DNA of 64,000 nucleotides from Clostridium acidisoli DSM 12555. GTDB taxonomy: Bacteria; Bacillota; Clostridia; Clostridiales; Clostridiaceae. The notes under the pieces were generated by a model. That model did not search any database, was not told the DNA's origin, and saw only the letters and a list, made by a program, of their open reading frames with translations. The DNA is taken from positions 124,001 to 188,000 of the forward strand of contig NZ_FWXH01000003.1 in NCBI RefSeq assembly GCF_900176305.1. The letters run 5' to 3'. Positions 15,707-24,639 of the stretch are shown here, piece by piece (within the stretch, counting starts at the first letter, position 1; each line of letters starts with the position of its first letter). Made by a program: the position numbers and the translations under genes.

Positions 15707-18118
15707 TTATTTCTTCTCGGGATTAGTAGGGTTTGTTGGTACGTTGGTATTTGTATTTCCAGTGTTTGTTTTGCCTGCGTTTGGATCCACAGTATCTGCT
15801 TTACCTGCGTTTGGATCCACAGTATCTGCTTTACCTGCGTTTGGATCCACAGTATTTGCTTTACCTGCGTTTGGATCTACGGTGTTTGTTTTTAGGGTGT
15901 TTGGATCCACAGTGTTTGTTTGAGTATTATTAGTTTGTGTGTTATTAGCTGGTGTAGTAGTAGTTGGAGCCGGTGCTTGAACTGATGGTTCAGTTCCTTC
16001 TATATAATACTGACCATTGATGTTTGTTAAATCATCTGGTGCAGTTAAATCTTTGACAGGCAAGTTTTTTGTAACATCTGCCATTATTAAACCCCAAACA
16101 TTTGCAGAAATATTACTACCAAAACTTGGGCTCATTACAGTTTGTTTGTCATTTCCAATCCATACTGCAGCGGAATAGTATGGAGAAAGTCCACAAAACC
16201 AAAGATTTTTACTATTTGAAGTAGTACCTGTTTTACCAGCTACAGGCATACTAGATTTTGTTGCATTTGAACCAGTACCACTGCTACTAACTGGTCCTTT
16301 AAGCAAATTATACATAATATATGCAGTGTCAGCAGATATTACTCGCTTTGAGGTAGGCTGAGTATTATCTAATAAAACGGTTCCTTTGCTGTCAACTACT
16401 TTTGTATAAACTTTAGGAGTTACAAGAACACCGCCGTTTCCAAAAGTTCCGTAAGCGGAAGACATAGTTAAAGTATTACTACCATGATGTAGCTGACCAA
16501 GTGCCATGGCAGCGATACTTGTAGGATTTTTATCCTGACTATCCAAAGTTAACCCAAATTTTTGAGCATAAGTAGCTCCAGTTGTAACTCCAATCTGATC
16601 TTCAACTTTTACAGCGATAACGTTTATAGAATCTTTTATTGCTGTATAAACTGTTTGTGGCCCACTATAAGTGCCTTTGCCTGTATCATTACTTGGTTGA
16701 TATGGCTTACCATCATCACCAATATACTTACTAGCAATATCAGGTGGTAGTGGTGAGTCATCAATAACGGTTCCAGCAGTTATTTCTTTAGTGTCAATTG
16801 CAGCGGCATATACGGAAAGAGGTTTGATACTTGAACCTACTGGGAAATTAAAATTAGTAGCTCTGTTGTATGATGCTGGGGGCTGAGTACCAGTACCACC
16901 AATAAGAACTTTTACTTGCCCAGTACGATAATCAGTTACAGTAGCGGAAGCTTGAGGTTCACGAAGTCCATTGCTACTAGAGGAAAAATAACCACTTGCC
17001 CATCCGTAAGATTTACTATCATTCATAATATTTTGAACTGATTCCTCCATGCCTCTATTCATGGTTGTGTATATTTTTAAACCACCATTTGTCAAAAGGT
17101 TATCTACCTGTTCATCAGTGTAGTTATATTGAGTTTTTAAATCTGTTTTAACAGCAGCTACTGCAGCAGATGAAAACCATGGATAACTGTAATATGTATT
17201 ACTAGAATTACTATTTTGAGCAAAGGTAAGTTTACCTGAATTTATATCATTAATTGCATTGTTATAATCAGTATCACTTATATAGTTATTTTCTTTCATT
17301 TTATCAAGTACTGTTTTAGTTCTATTAATGTATAATGATGGATTTTTTTTAGCCGCATCTGAAAGCGGATAATACTTAGATGGGCTTTGAACAAGTCCAG
17401 CTAAAAAAGCACATTGAATGAGGTTTAAATTATTTACATCCGTGTTAAAATACTGCTGAGAAGCTGCTTCTACTCCGTTAGCCTGACCACCTAAATATAT
17501 AGTATTCATATAAGCTTCTAGTATTTGATTCTTAGTAAGAGATTTCTCTAGTTGTACTGCAAGATAAGCTTCTTGAACTTTTCTTCTTATGGAAAGTCTG
17601 TTTTGAAGTGAGTCGGTCAAAAACATTCTTTGTTTAATAAGTTCTTGTGTAATTGTAGATGCACCTTGAACATTGTTTTGTCTATGAATTTTATTTAAAA
17701 TATCATACACAAAAGCACCTGCAATTCTTTTGGGGTCAATTCCAGAATGACTGTAAAATCTTTCATCTTCTATGCTTACAAAGGCATGAGATAAATTTTG
17801 AGGAACAGAATTGATACTTACAACAGTTCTTTTTTGAGTTGTTAGTACATTATCCATTACTTGATTATTATCATCATACAATGTAGAAGTCTGAGCTAGA
17901 TTTAATATTGTTCCATTTATATCTAAAGTTGGGGCTGTTTTTATCATTGCTAGAACAACACCTACGGTAGCTACAGAGCCTATTATTATTAAACATAATA
18001 ATGTTATAAAAAATATTTTAAAGAATCTAAGTACGGGATTCTTTTTTTTCTTCTTTTTTATATTTTTTTTAGGAACTTTCTTTTTGATATTTTTGCTACT
18101 ATTAGTAGTATTTGCCAT
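15707..18118 (-). CDS. Class A penicillin-binding protein (transglycosylase/transpeptidase)
   Basis: An 803-residue bifunctional peptidoglycan synthase. It starts with a lysine-rich cytoplasmic tail and one membrane anchor (FFKIFFITLLCLIIIGSVAT). The GT51 domain shows ERFYSHSGIDPKRIAGAF and GASTITQELIKQRMFL with the catalytic glutamates. The transpeptidase domain has the active-site SxxK in VGSSIKPLSVYA, SIN in KDSINVIAV and KTGTT. The C-terminus is a low-complexity Pro/Thr/Asn tail with ten-residue repeats (KADTVDPNAG). The ATG follows AAGGAGGA. It is monocistronic and convergent with spoVAE; being next to sporulation genes does not prove a spore role. Confidence 0.93.
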   Translation of the reverse strand: MANTTNSSKNIKKKVPKKNIKKKKKKNPVLRFFKIFFITLLCLIIIGSVATVGVVLAMIKTAPTLDINGTILNLAQTSTLYDDNNQVMDNVLTTQKRTVVSINSVPQNLSHAFVSIEDERFYSHSGIDPKRIAGAFVYDILNKIHRQNNVQGASTITQELIKQRMFLTDSLQNRLSIRRKVQEAYLAVQLEKSLTKNQILEAYMNTIYLGGQANGVEAASQQYFNTDVNNLNLIQCAFLAGLVQSPSKYYPLSDAAKKNPSLYINRTKTVLDKMKENNYISDTDYNNAINDINSGKLTFAQNSNSSNTYYSYPWFSSAAVAAVKTDLKTQYNYTDEQVDNLLTNGGLKIYTTMNRGMEESVQNIMNDSKSYGWASGYFSSSSNGLREPQASATVTDYRTGQVKVLIGGTGTQPPASYNRATNFNFPVGSSIKPLSVYAAAIDTKEITAGTVIDDSPLPPDIASKYIGDDGKPYQPSNDTGKGTYSGPQTVYTAIKDSINVIAVKVEDQIGVTTGATYAQKFGLTLDSQDKNPTSIAAMALGQLHHGSNTLTMSSAYGTFGNGGVLVTPKVYTKVVDSKGTVLLDNTQPTSKRVISADTAYIMYNLLKGPVSSSGTGSNATKSSMPVAGKTGTTSNSKNLWFCGLSPYYSAAVWIGNDKQTVMSPSFGSNISANVWGLIMADVTKNLPVKDLTAPDDLTNINGQYYIEGTEPSVQAPAPTTTTPANNTQTNNTQTNTVDPNTLKTNTVDPNAGKANTVDPNAGKADTVDPNAGKADTVDPNAGKTNTGNTNTNVPTNPTNPEKK
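15764..15925 (-). repeat. 30-bp tandem repeat encoding the PBP tail
   Basis: About five units of 30 bp, each carrying GGATCC or GGATCT followed by an ACAGT/ACGGT core, encode ten-residue units such as KADTVDPNAG. The central units are nearly identical and the outer ones have diverged, as expected for slippage-driven expansion. Because the period is a multiple of three, unit number can vary without breaking the frame. Confidence 0.88.
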
Positions 18119-18309
18119 AGAATAATCCTCCTTAATTATGCTTACGCCTATTAATTATAGCATAATATAATAAATTAATAAATTAGAAGAGAAGACCCAA
18201 TGTATTAATAAAATATTAATAATTACACCATTTCATAATATTAATCATTTGTAATTATTATGATTTTAAAACATACCTATAGTATAAAGCAATATATGGA
18301 GATGTTAAA

Positions 18310-18969
18310 TTGCATACAAGCACTAGAGTAAGAATAATACTTGTCCTAAGTATCATATTAATTATCTTTAATATTTTATTATACGAATTTGACAAGAGTG
18401 TAAACTCAACAATAATAACAATAGCAGAAGCGGAAGTGAAAAAAAAGACTGTATACATAATTAACAAATCAGTTCTTAATGAATATAATAATGGATTTAA
18501 CTATGATAGTGTAGTAAAGGTAGAGAAGGACTCTGAGGGAAACATAATAATGCTTAAAGCTAACACCTTGGAAATGAATAAAATAGCTTGTGAAGTGGCC
18601 GTACAAGCACAAAATGAATTGGAAAAAGAAGGCAATATAGATATAGAAATACCTTTAGTTTATGCTTTTAAAAATAATGTTTTTTCTAATATAGGGCCAT
18701 CAGTATCAATAAAAGCTGAACCAATAGGTAGTATCGAAGCAAAATACTCTTCACAATTTGAAAGCGCTGGTATAAATCAAACACGACATAAAATTTATAT
18801 TAACATTAATACCGAAGTTAGAATAATATTACCATTAAGCAATGATACAATAAATGTCAATAGTCAGATACCTGTTGCGGAGACAATAATAATTGGAAAG
18901 GTTCCAAGTACTGCTCTAGATCTACAGATTAAAGGTGCTGGATTTAAACTTCCGGCAAACAAAAAATAA
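18310..18969 (+). CDS. yunB: Sporulation protein YunB
   Basis: A 219-residue protein with one N-terminal membrane segment (IILVLSIILIIFNILLYEF) and a long extracytoplasmic domain. The C-terminal IPVAETIIIGKVPSTALDLQ and the central IPLVYAFKNNVFSNIGPSV are YunB-family segments. YunB is a SigE-dependent mother-cell protein in Bacillus, of unknown biochemical role. The TTG start has GGAGATG 5 bases before it. A CATACCTAT (18272-18280) upstream resembles the SigE -10 (CATACAnT), but no convincing -35 is seen. A terminator closes the gene. Confidence 0.87.
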   Translation: MHTSTRVRIILVLSIILIIFNILLYEFDKSVNSTIITIAEAEVKKKTVYIINKSVLNEYNNGFNYDSVVKVEKDSEGNIIMLKANTLEMNKIACEVAVQAQNELEKEGNIDIEIPLVYAFKNNVFSNIGPSVSIKAEPIGSIEAKYSSQFESAGINQTRHKIYININTEVRIILPLSNDTINVNSQIPVAETIIIGKVPSTALDLQIKGAGFKLPANKK

Positions 18970-18992
18970 CCAGCAAACTTATGCTGGTTATT
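18964..18992. terminator. Terminator between yunB and hpt
   Basis: An 11-bp perfect hairpin (AATAACCAGCA at 18964-18974, complement at 18982-18992) with A-rich and T-rich flanks. It starts in the yunB stop codon and can serve both convergent genes. Confidence 0.8.
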
Positions 18993-19000
18993 TCTATATA

Positions 19001-19522
19001 TTATTCCCAATTAAACACATAAGGTACATTTCGATAATAGTCACCATAATTTAAACCGTAACCAACTACAAAAATGTCATCTATATCAAAACAACAAAAG
19101 TCGGGTTTAATGTCAACTTTTCTTCTTTCAGGTTTGTTTAAAAGTACACAACATTTTACACTATTAGCTTTTAAGGCTTTAACATGATTAACAACAAAAT
19201 TCATTGTTATGCCAGAATCAACTATATCATCAACTATAAGGACATCGTAGCCTTCAATGTTGTCAGGAATGTCATTAACAACTTTAACAACTCCAGAACT
19301 TTCTTCAGCATCACCATAACTTGAGGTTGTCATAAAACCTATTTTAGCTGGAGCATCTATAGCTCTTACTAAATCAGCTGCAAATATAAAACTTCCTCTT
19401 AATAGAGAAAGTACATAAAGTTTTTTCCCACTGTAATCTTTTGATATTTCCACACCTAATTCTTTAATTCGTTTACTTATTTCATCTTCAGTAATTAGTA
19501 TATTTCTCTTTTTATCGTCCAT
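19001..19522 (-). CDS. hpt: Hypoxanthine phosphoribosyltransferase
   Basis: This purine salvage enzyme converts hypoxanthine or guanine plus PRPP to IMP or GMP. It has 173 residues from the chosen ATG. The PRPP-binding loop is VLIVDDIVDSGITM (about residues 92-105), with LSLLRGSFIFAADL near the N-terminus and the late FVVGYGLNYGDYYRNVPYV. ATG 19522 is preferred over ATG 19534 because GGAGG sits 5 bases before it and would otherwise be inside the coding region. It is monocistronic here, not linked to tilS or ftsH as in many Firmicutes. Confidence 0.93.
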   Translation of the reverse strand: MDDKKRNILITEDEISKRIKELGVEISKDYSGKKLYVLSLLRGSFIFAADLVRAIDAPAKIGFMTTSSYGDAEESSGVVKVVNDIPDNIEGYDVLIVDDIVDSGITMNFVVNHVKALKANSVKCCVLLNKPERRKVDIKPDFCCFDIDDIFVVGYGLNYGDYYRNVPYVFNWE

Positions 19523-19787
19523 TGTATCCTCCATATGATAACTTTTATAATATCAATATTAGCAAGTATTTCGTTATTTTTCAATTCTTTTAGAATAATT
19601 ACTTAAATAAAATACACGATTTTATAGAGTTAAGATGTATTAAAGTATCGTTTATTACTATTTACACCAATGTTTTTATAGTATAATATTATATAAATAA
19701 ATTGTTAACTAATAGCAAATAATATAAGGAAAATTGTACTTATTCAAAGTGTATAGAAATAAATATAGAAAAAGAGGATAAAAATTT

Positions 19788-21572
19788 ATGATATATGGAA
19801 ATATAGATGGTATCAAAAAATCAGTTTTGGAAAAATTAGAAACAATATATGAAATGAAAGTGCCAAAATACAATATAACTGACGAGACTTTAAGCGAAAT
19901 TATATGTTATGTAACTGGGATAATAAATAGAGAAATAAGTGTAGCTATAGACAGAAAAGGTAAAATTATAAGTGTAACAATTGGAGACAGCAGAGCAGTT
20001 GAACTACCCCTCATTGATATAAAAGAAAAAAAGTTGTCAGGCATTAGGATAATTCACACTCATCCAAGTGGCAATTCAAAACTTTCAGTTGTAGATATTT
20101 CTGCACTAATAAAACTAAAATTAGATTCAATTGTAGCCATTGGAGTTTTAGATGGAAAATTAACAGATGTATCCGTTGGTTTTTGCAGTATATATAACAA
20201 TATTTTGGTTCCAGAAACTTTAGAAAAAATTAGCATGAAGGAATTATTAAACATTGATTTGTCAGATAAAATTAAATATATTCAAGATATAATAAGCAAA
20301 GAAGATGTGGTAGAAGATGACTCTGAGAGAGCAATTATTGTAGGTATAGATAGTGAGGAAAGTCTTGAGGAACTTGCAGAACTTGCAAGGGCATGTGACG
20401 TTAAATGTGTTCATTCAGTACTTCAAAAAAGAGACAAAATAGACACTGCTCATTATATTGGAATCGGTAAAATAGAGGAAATAAATTTGATTAAACAGAG
20501 TTTATATGCCAATGTAATAATATTTGACGATGAATTAGCAGGTTCTCAGGTTAGGAACTTAGAAGATATTCTTGGAGTTAAGGTAATTGATAGAACAACA
20601 TTGATACTTGAAATTTTTGCAAGAAGAGCTAGAAGTAAAGAGGCTAGAATCCAAGTAGAACTTGCGCAACTCAAATATAGACTTCCAAGGCTCATGGGGC
20701 TTGGAACTATGTTATCAAGAACTGGAGGAGGAATAGGAACAAGAGGACCTGGAGAAAAGAAATTAGAAGTAGATAAAAGACACATTAGGGAAAGAGTATA
20801 TGACCTTACAAAAGAACTTGAAAAAGTAAGGAAAACTAGGGAAGTTCAAAGAGAAAAAAGAACAAATGAAAACATACCTAAAATTTCTTTAGTTGGATAT
20901 ACAAACGCTGGAAAATCAACACTTAGAAATGCACTTTGCAGAATTGCAGCTCCAAGAGATACTAATAAAAAAGAGAATGTTTTTGAAGCAGACATGTTAT
21001 TTGCTACATTGGATGTAACTACAAGAGCTATCATATTAAAGGACAATAGAGTAGCTACGATTACTGATACTGTAGGTTTTGTAAGAAAACTTCCACATGA
21101 TTTGGTTGAGGCATTTAAGTCAACTCTTGAAGAAGTGGTTTTTTCAGATTTGCTTTTACATGTAGTGGATAGTTCTAGTGAAACTGTGTTTGAACAAATA
21201 GAAGCAGTTAATGGTGTATTAACTGAATTAGATGTAAATAATAAAAAAATAATTCTTGTTTTAAACAAAATAGATAAAGCAAAACATGAGCAAATTAGAA
21301 ATATAGAAGAAAAATATAAGAACTTACAAATAATTAAAATCTCTGCTAAAGAAAATATAAACTTAGAAGATTTACTAGATGAAATAACATTAGGAGTACC
21401 AAGTAAATTAAAAAAAATGAGTTATGTTATTCCTTATACAGAGCAAAATTTAGTTTCAAATTTGCACAAAAATTCAAAGATTGAGACGGAAGAATATCTA
21501 GAAGAAGGAACAAGGATAACTGCTTTTGTTGATGAAAAAATATATAACCAATATAAAAAATACATGATTTAA
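19788..21572 (+). CDS. hflX: GTPase HflX with N-terminal JAMM-like domain
   Basis: HflX is a ribosome-splitting GTPase. The C-terminal 400 residues are typical: GGGIGTRGPGEKKLEVD linker, G1 GYTNAGKST (about 366-374), G3 DTVGFVRKLP, G4 NKID and G5 SAKE. At 594 residues the protein is about 170 longer than the usual HflX. The extra N-terminal part holds HTHPSGNSKLSVVD (90-103), which fits the JAMM/MPN metal motif H-S/T-H-x7-S-x2-D exactly, with E49 as a possible upstream glutamate. That suggests a RadC- or JAB-like fold fused to the GTPase; metalloprotease activity is only a hypothesis. Flanked by hpt and a nucleotidyltransferase gene. No strong ribosome binding site apart from AAAGAGGA. Confidence 0.92.
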   Translation: MIYGNIDGIKKSVLEKLETIYEMKVPKYNITDETLSEIICYVTGIINREISVAIDRKGKIISVTIGDSRAVELPLIDIKEKKLSGIRIIHTHPSGNSKLSVVDISALIKLKLDSIVAIGVLDGKLTDVSVGFCSIYNNILVPETLEKISMKELLNIDLSDKIKYIQDIISKEDVVEDDSERAIIVGIDSEESLEELAELARACDVKCVHSVLQKRDKIDTAHYIGIGKIEEINLIKQSLYANVIIFDDELAGSQVRNLEDILGVKVIDRTTLILEIFARRARSKEARIQVELAQLKYRLPRLMGLGTMLSRTGGGIGTRGPGEKKLEVDKRHIRERVYDLTKELEKVRKTREVQREKRTNENIPKISLVGYTNAGKSTLRNALCRIAAPRDTNKKENVFEADMLFATLDVTTRAIILKDNRVATITDTVGFVRKLPHDLVEAFKSTLEEVVFSDLLLHVVDSSSETVFEQIEAVNGVLTELDVNNKKIILVLNKIDKAKHEQIRNIEEKYKNLQIIKISAKENINLEDLLDEITLGVPSKLKKMSYVIPYTEQNLVSNLHKNSKIETEEYLEEGTRITAFVDEKIYNQYKKYMI

Positions 21573-21645
21573 ATTTGGAGGATTAAAATAATATGGAGAG
21601 GGGAGAGGTTGAGTTTATCCAAGTTTTCTTAACCAAAAGAAGTTT

Positions 21646-22539
21646 GTGGGAAAAACAATTTTACAATATCAAAAAATTTACAAAAAATTTACAGATAGGT
21701 TCAAAGCAAATAAAAATGTCTTAGCAGTCATGGTTTTTGGAAGCATGGTTTCAGGAGATCTTTGGGAAGAATCAGATATAGATCTATTCGTCATCATAAA
21801 CGATGAATTAGATGATATAAGAAATATATATGTAACAGAGAACAGCATCCCTGTTCACATTAAATTATTAAGCAAGGAAAAATTGTTTTTTCATAACCAT
21901 AATAGCCAAGATGGTTTCTTGCATAGGGTTTTTGCAGGTTCAAGATTAGTTTTCTCTAAGGATGCTGAAATAACTTTAAGATATGATAATGGGAGATACT
22001 ATTCTGACATAGATAGAAATAGGTGGAACTTGGTTTATCTTGGCAACTATATAAAATTATTAAGTGTATGTAAAAAACATATAAATAAAGATCCTATATA
22101 TACTTCATATAGTTTTATGTTAAAGTGTGCTGAGGAATATTCAAAACTTCTCGTTAATTCATCAGGATATATGATAAATAATAACGTGATAAGTATGGCT
22201 ACAAATATGAGTGATGATTTTAGAGTATATTTTGATAAGATTATTTTTGAAAAGGAAAATTTAGATAAAGCCATAAAAAACATAATAGATTATATGGAAA
22301 GAAATGTAGATGGAAATATAAAAAATTTAACTTCATTTTTGCTACAATTTATGAGAGAAAAAGATTGCTTCTTAAGTGCTGAAGACATTAAAAATGACAA
22401 TATGTTTAAAAATTTTAAAATTAATTTTGAAGATATATTAATAAAACTAACTAAGCTTAATCTAATCAAAAAGGAAAAAAGAGATTATAAAACCAAGGAT
22501 GGCACAAATCTTATTAGAGAAAATGTGTACTATATATAG
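21646..22539 (+). CDS. Nucleotidyltransferase domain protein (start uncertain)
   Basis: A 297-residue protein with an N-terminal Pol-beta-type nucleotidyltransferase motif: VFGSMVSGDLWEESDIDLFV (about residues 27-46, GSxxxGDxxxxSDIDL). The remainder is helical with no recognised domain; the end may be a winged helix. Such proteins transfer nucleotides to small molecules, RNA or proteins; the target here is unknown. The GTG start has no good ribosome binding site. A strong one (GGAGG, 21577-21581) serves ATG 21593 in another frame, which opens only 43 codons. A frameshift or translational coupling is possible. The next gene, a MocR-type regulator, starts 16 bases later. Confidence 0.75.
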   Translation: MGKTILQYQKIYKKFTDRFKANKNVLAVMVFGSMVSGDLWEESDIDLFVIINDELDDIRNIYVTENSIPVHIKLLSKEKLFFHNHNSQDGFLHRVFAGSRLVFSKDAEITLRYDNGRYYSDIDRNRWNLVYLGNYIKLLSVCKKHINKDPIYTSYSFMLKCAEEYSKLLVNSSGYMINNNVISMATNMSDDFRVYFDKIIFEKENLDKAIKNIIDYMERNVDGNIKNLTSFLLQFMREKDCFLSAEDIKNDNMFKNFKINFEDILIKLTKLNLIKKEKRDYKTKDGTNLIRENVYYI

Positions 22540-22555
22540 CAGTGGAAGTGATTGA

Positions 22556-23959
22556 GTGAAAACTTATTCTATTGAATTTTTGGAGGAAGTTCCAAAATAT
22601 GTTCAGATTGCAAAACATATGAAAAAGTTAATAGATGTGGGTAAGGTTAAGGATGGAGAAAAGCTACCACCAATAAGAAAACTAGCTGATTTTCTTCATG
22701 TAAACAACGATACAATAGTAAGTGCATATAAGAAGCTTGAACAAGAGGGGTATGCAGTTCAAAAAATAGGAAGTGGAACATATGCAAAAAAGAAAGATGC
22801 TAACAGAAGGATTAAAAGGGAATATACAGAAACTTTTAAAAAAATAATGGACAAAGATTCAAATGAGTACATCGATTTTGCAGGAGAAACATCATGTGAC
22901 ATATTTTTTCCTATGTATAATTTTAAGGAAGTTATAAACGAAGTAATTGATAGAGATGGAGTTAATGCCTTAGTCTACCAGGAAACTTTAGGATTTGAAG
23001 GACTTAGAAGAAGTATAAGTAAATATTTTTGGCAAGGGAAAGTAGCACCAAAAGATATTTTAATTGTTACAGGTGCTCAGCAAGGTATAGATATAGCATC
23101 TAAGGCAATAATTAATGTAAATGATAATGTAATTGTTGAAAAACCAACTTATAATGGAGCACTTTTTGTTTTTAAGTGGAGAGGTGCTAATGTATTTGAA
23201 GTTCCAATAGAAGATGATGGGGTAAACTTAGAAGCTTTTGAGAAAATACTTAAAAAAAATTATATAAGATGTTTTTATACAATGAGTTATTTTCAGAATC
23301 CAACAGGAATGTCCTACAGTAGAGAAAAAAAGCTGGAGATATTGAGATTTGCAGAAAAATATGATTTTTACATAATTGAAGATGACTATCTTTCAGAATT
23401 AATATTTGATGAAAATGTGAGCTATGAGAGTTTTAAAAGTTTGGACAAAAATGACAGGGTAATTTATATAAAAAGTTTTTCAAAAATATTTTTACCAGGC
23501 ATAAGGCTTGGTTACATGATAGTTCCTAAAAAGTTGAAAGAATCCATTGAAAGTTCTAAAGTTAATACAGATATATCAACTTCAAGTCTTATGCAAAGAG
23601 CTTTAGATCTATATATAATTAAAGGATATTTTAGAGAATATATTAAAAAATTAAAATCCATATATAAGGATAGATACATGATTATGGAAAATTATATAAA
23701 AGACATATTAAAAGACAAAGTGAGCTTTAAGAGCCCTGGTGGTGGGTTTAACTTTTATTTGAAAATTTCAGACTATGTGAAGATAAACTCTGATGAATTG
23801 TTTTATAAATGCAAAAATGAAAAAATATTAATTTCACCAGGGGTGTTATTTTATAGAAACAATGATGATGGCTTAAGATATTTTAGAATAGGATATTCAC
23901 AGACTGATGACTTTAAGATAAAAAATGGAATTGAAAAAATAAATAAAATTTTGGAGTAG
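22556..23959 (+). CDS. MocR/PdxR-type GntR regulator with aminotransferase-like domain
   Basis: 467 residues. The N-terminal winged helix of the GntR family (KLPPIRKLADFLHVNNDTIVSAYKKLEQEGY, about residues 38-68) is fused to a fold-type I aminotransferase domain. PLP-domain landmarks are VTGAQQGIDIASKAI, YFQNPTGMSYS and IEDDYLSELIF, and the PLP lysine lies in YIKSFSKIFLPGIRLGYM. Members such as PdxR and GabR sense PLP or amines and control vitamin B6 or GABA genes. No pdx genes are adjacent, so the target is unknown. The GTG start follows GTGGAAGTGA. It is probably cotranscribed with the nucleotidyltransferase and HEAT-repeat genes. Confidence 0.87.
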   Translation: MKTYSIEFLEEVPKYVQIAKHMKKLIDVGKVKDGEKLPPIRKLADFLHVNNDTIVSAYKKLEQEGYAVQKIGSGTYAKKKDANRRIKREYTETFKKIMDKDSNEYIDFAGETSCDIFFPMYNFKEVINEVIDRDGVNALVYQETLGFEGLRRSISKYFWQGKVAPKDILIVTGAQQGIDIASKAIINVNDNVIVEKPTYNGALFVFKWRGANVFEVPIEDDGVNLEAFEKILKKNYIRCFYTMSYFQNPTGMSYSREKKLEILRFAEKYDFYIIEDDYLSELIFDENVSYESFKSLDKNDRVIYIKSFSKIFLPGIRLGYMIVPKKLKESIESSKVNTDISTSSLMQRALDLYIIKGYFREYIKKLKSIYKDRYMIMENYIKDILKDKVSFKSPGGGFNFYLKISDYVKINSDELFYKCKNEKILISPGVLFYRNNDDGLRYFRIGYSQTDDFKIKNGIEKINKILE

Positions 23960-23970
23960 AAGTGGTGTAA

Positions 23971-24639
23971 ATGATAAACGGATTAGTGGATTATAATTGG
24001 GATGACATAGAGAATTATGATGATAGTCAAATATCGTATTTTCTATTTTTAGAGGGTAAATCCATAGATGTAATAAGTAAAATTAGAAACATTTCAAGAG
24101 AAGCAGTTCAAAAACATATTATTGATGGAAAGATAAAATACAGATTTCTAGCTAAGAGTAAAAATTCTGAAGAACTTTTAATAAGCATATCAAAAGCAGG
24201 AAAAAGTGATAAGCAACTTTTATTGAACAATTTAGATGAAAAAAACCTGGAAGCCTTAATTCAATATATAAAAAATAATTATGTAGAGATGCATGCAAAA
24301 GATAAGGAAACTGCTATTTGGCTAGTAGGGGAACTTAAGGACATTACTTGCAAAGACATATTAATAAGAGCTTCCGTGCATAAACTTGTCAATGTTAGAA
24401 GAATGGCAGTGTCTGCCATGGGTAAAATAAATGACAAAATTTTTGAAAATGCACTTAAGAGAGCTTTAGAGGATGAAAATCCGCAGGTTATAGCATATGC
24501 TTTAAAGTCACTAATAAAAATGGAGAATTCAGTTGCAAGGGATAAGGTTAAAAAGTTATTAGCTATTTCTAATAAAGAGTATATAAAAAAACTATGTGAA
24601 GAATATTTAAATATGGCTGAAACCGGAGAAAAAATATGA
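23971..24639 (+). CDS. HEAT-repeat domain protein
   Basis: A 222-residue soluble protein. The second half has alpha-helical HEAT-like repeats: ETAIWLVGELKDITCKDILI, LVNVRRMAVSAMGKINDKIF and NPQVIAYALKSLIKMENSVA. The first 70 residues contain a possible helix-turn-helix (SIDVISKIRNISREAVQKHI). HEAT repeats are protein-binding scaffolds; the partner is unknown. The gene overlaps yigZ by four bases (ATGA), so translation is coupled. Confidence 0.78.
   Translation: MINGLVDYNWDDIENYDDSQISYFLFLEGKSIDVISKIRNISREAVQKHIIDGKIKYRFLAKSKNSEELLISISKAGKSDKQLLLNNLDEKNLEALIQYIKNNYVEMHAKDKETAIWLVGELKDITCKDILIRASVHKLVNVRRMAVSAMGKINDKIFENALKRALEDENPQVIAYALKSLIKMENSVARDKVKKLLAISNKEYIKKLCEEYLNMAETGEKI

Noticed and set aside
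15764-15925. Possible CRISPR array
   Set aside because: The units are directly adjacent with no spacers and lie in frame inside a PBP gene, so this is a coding tandem repeat.
15699-15933. Open frames on the + strand opposite the PBP tail
   Set aside because: They are antisense readings of the 30-bp tandem repeat, have repetitive Leu/Phe-rich products and no ribosome binding site.
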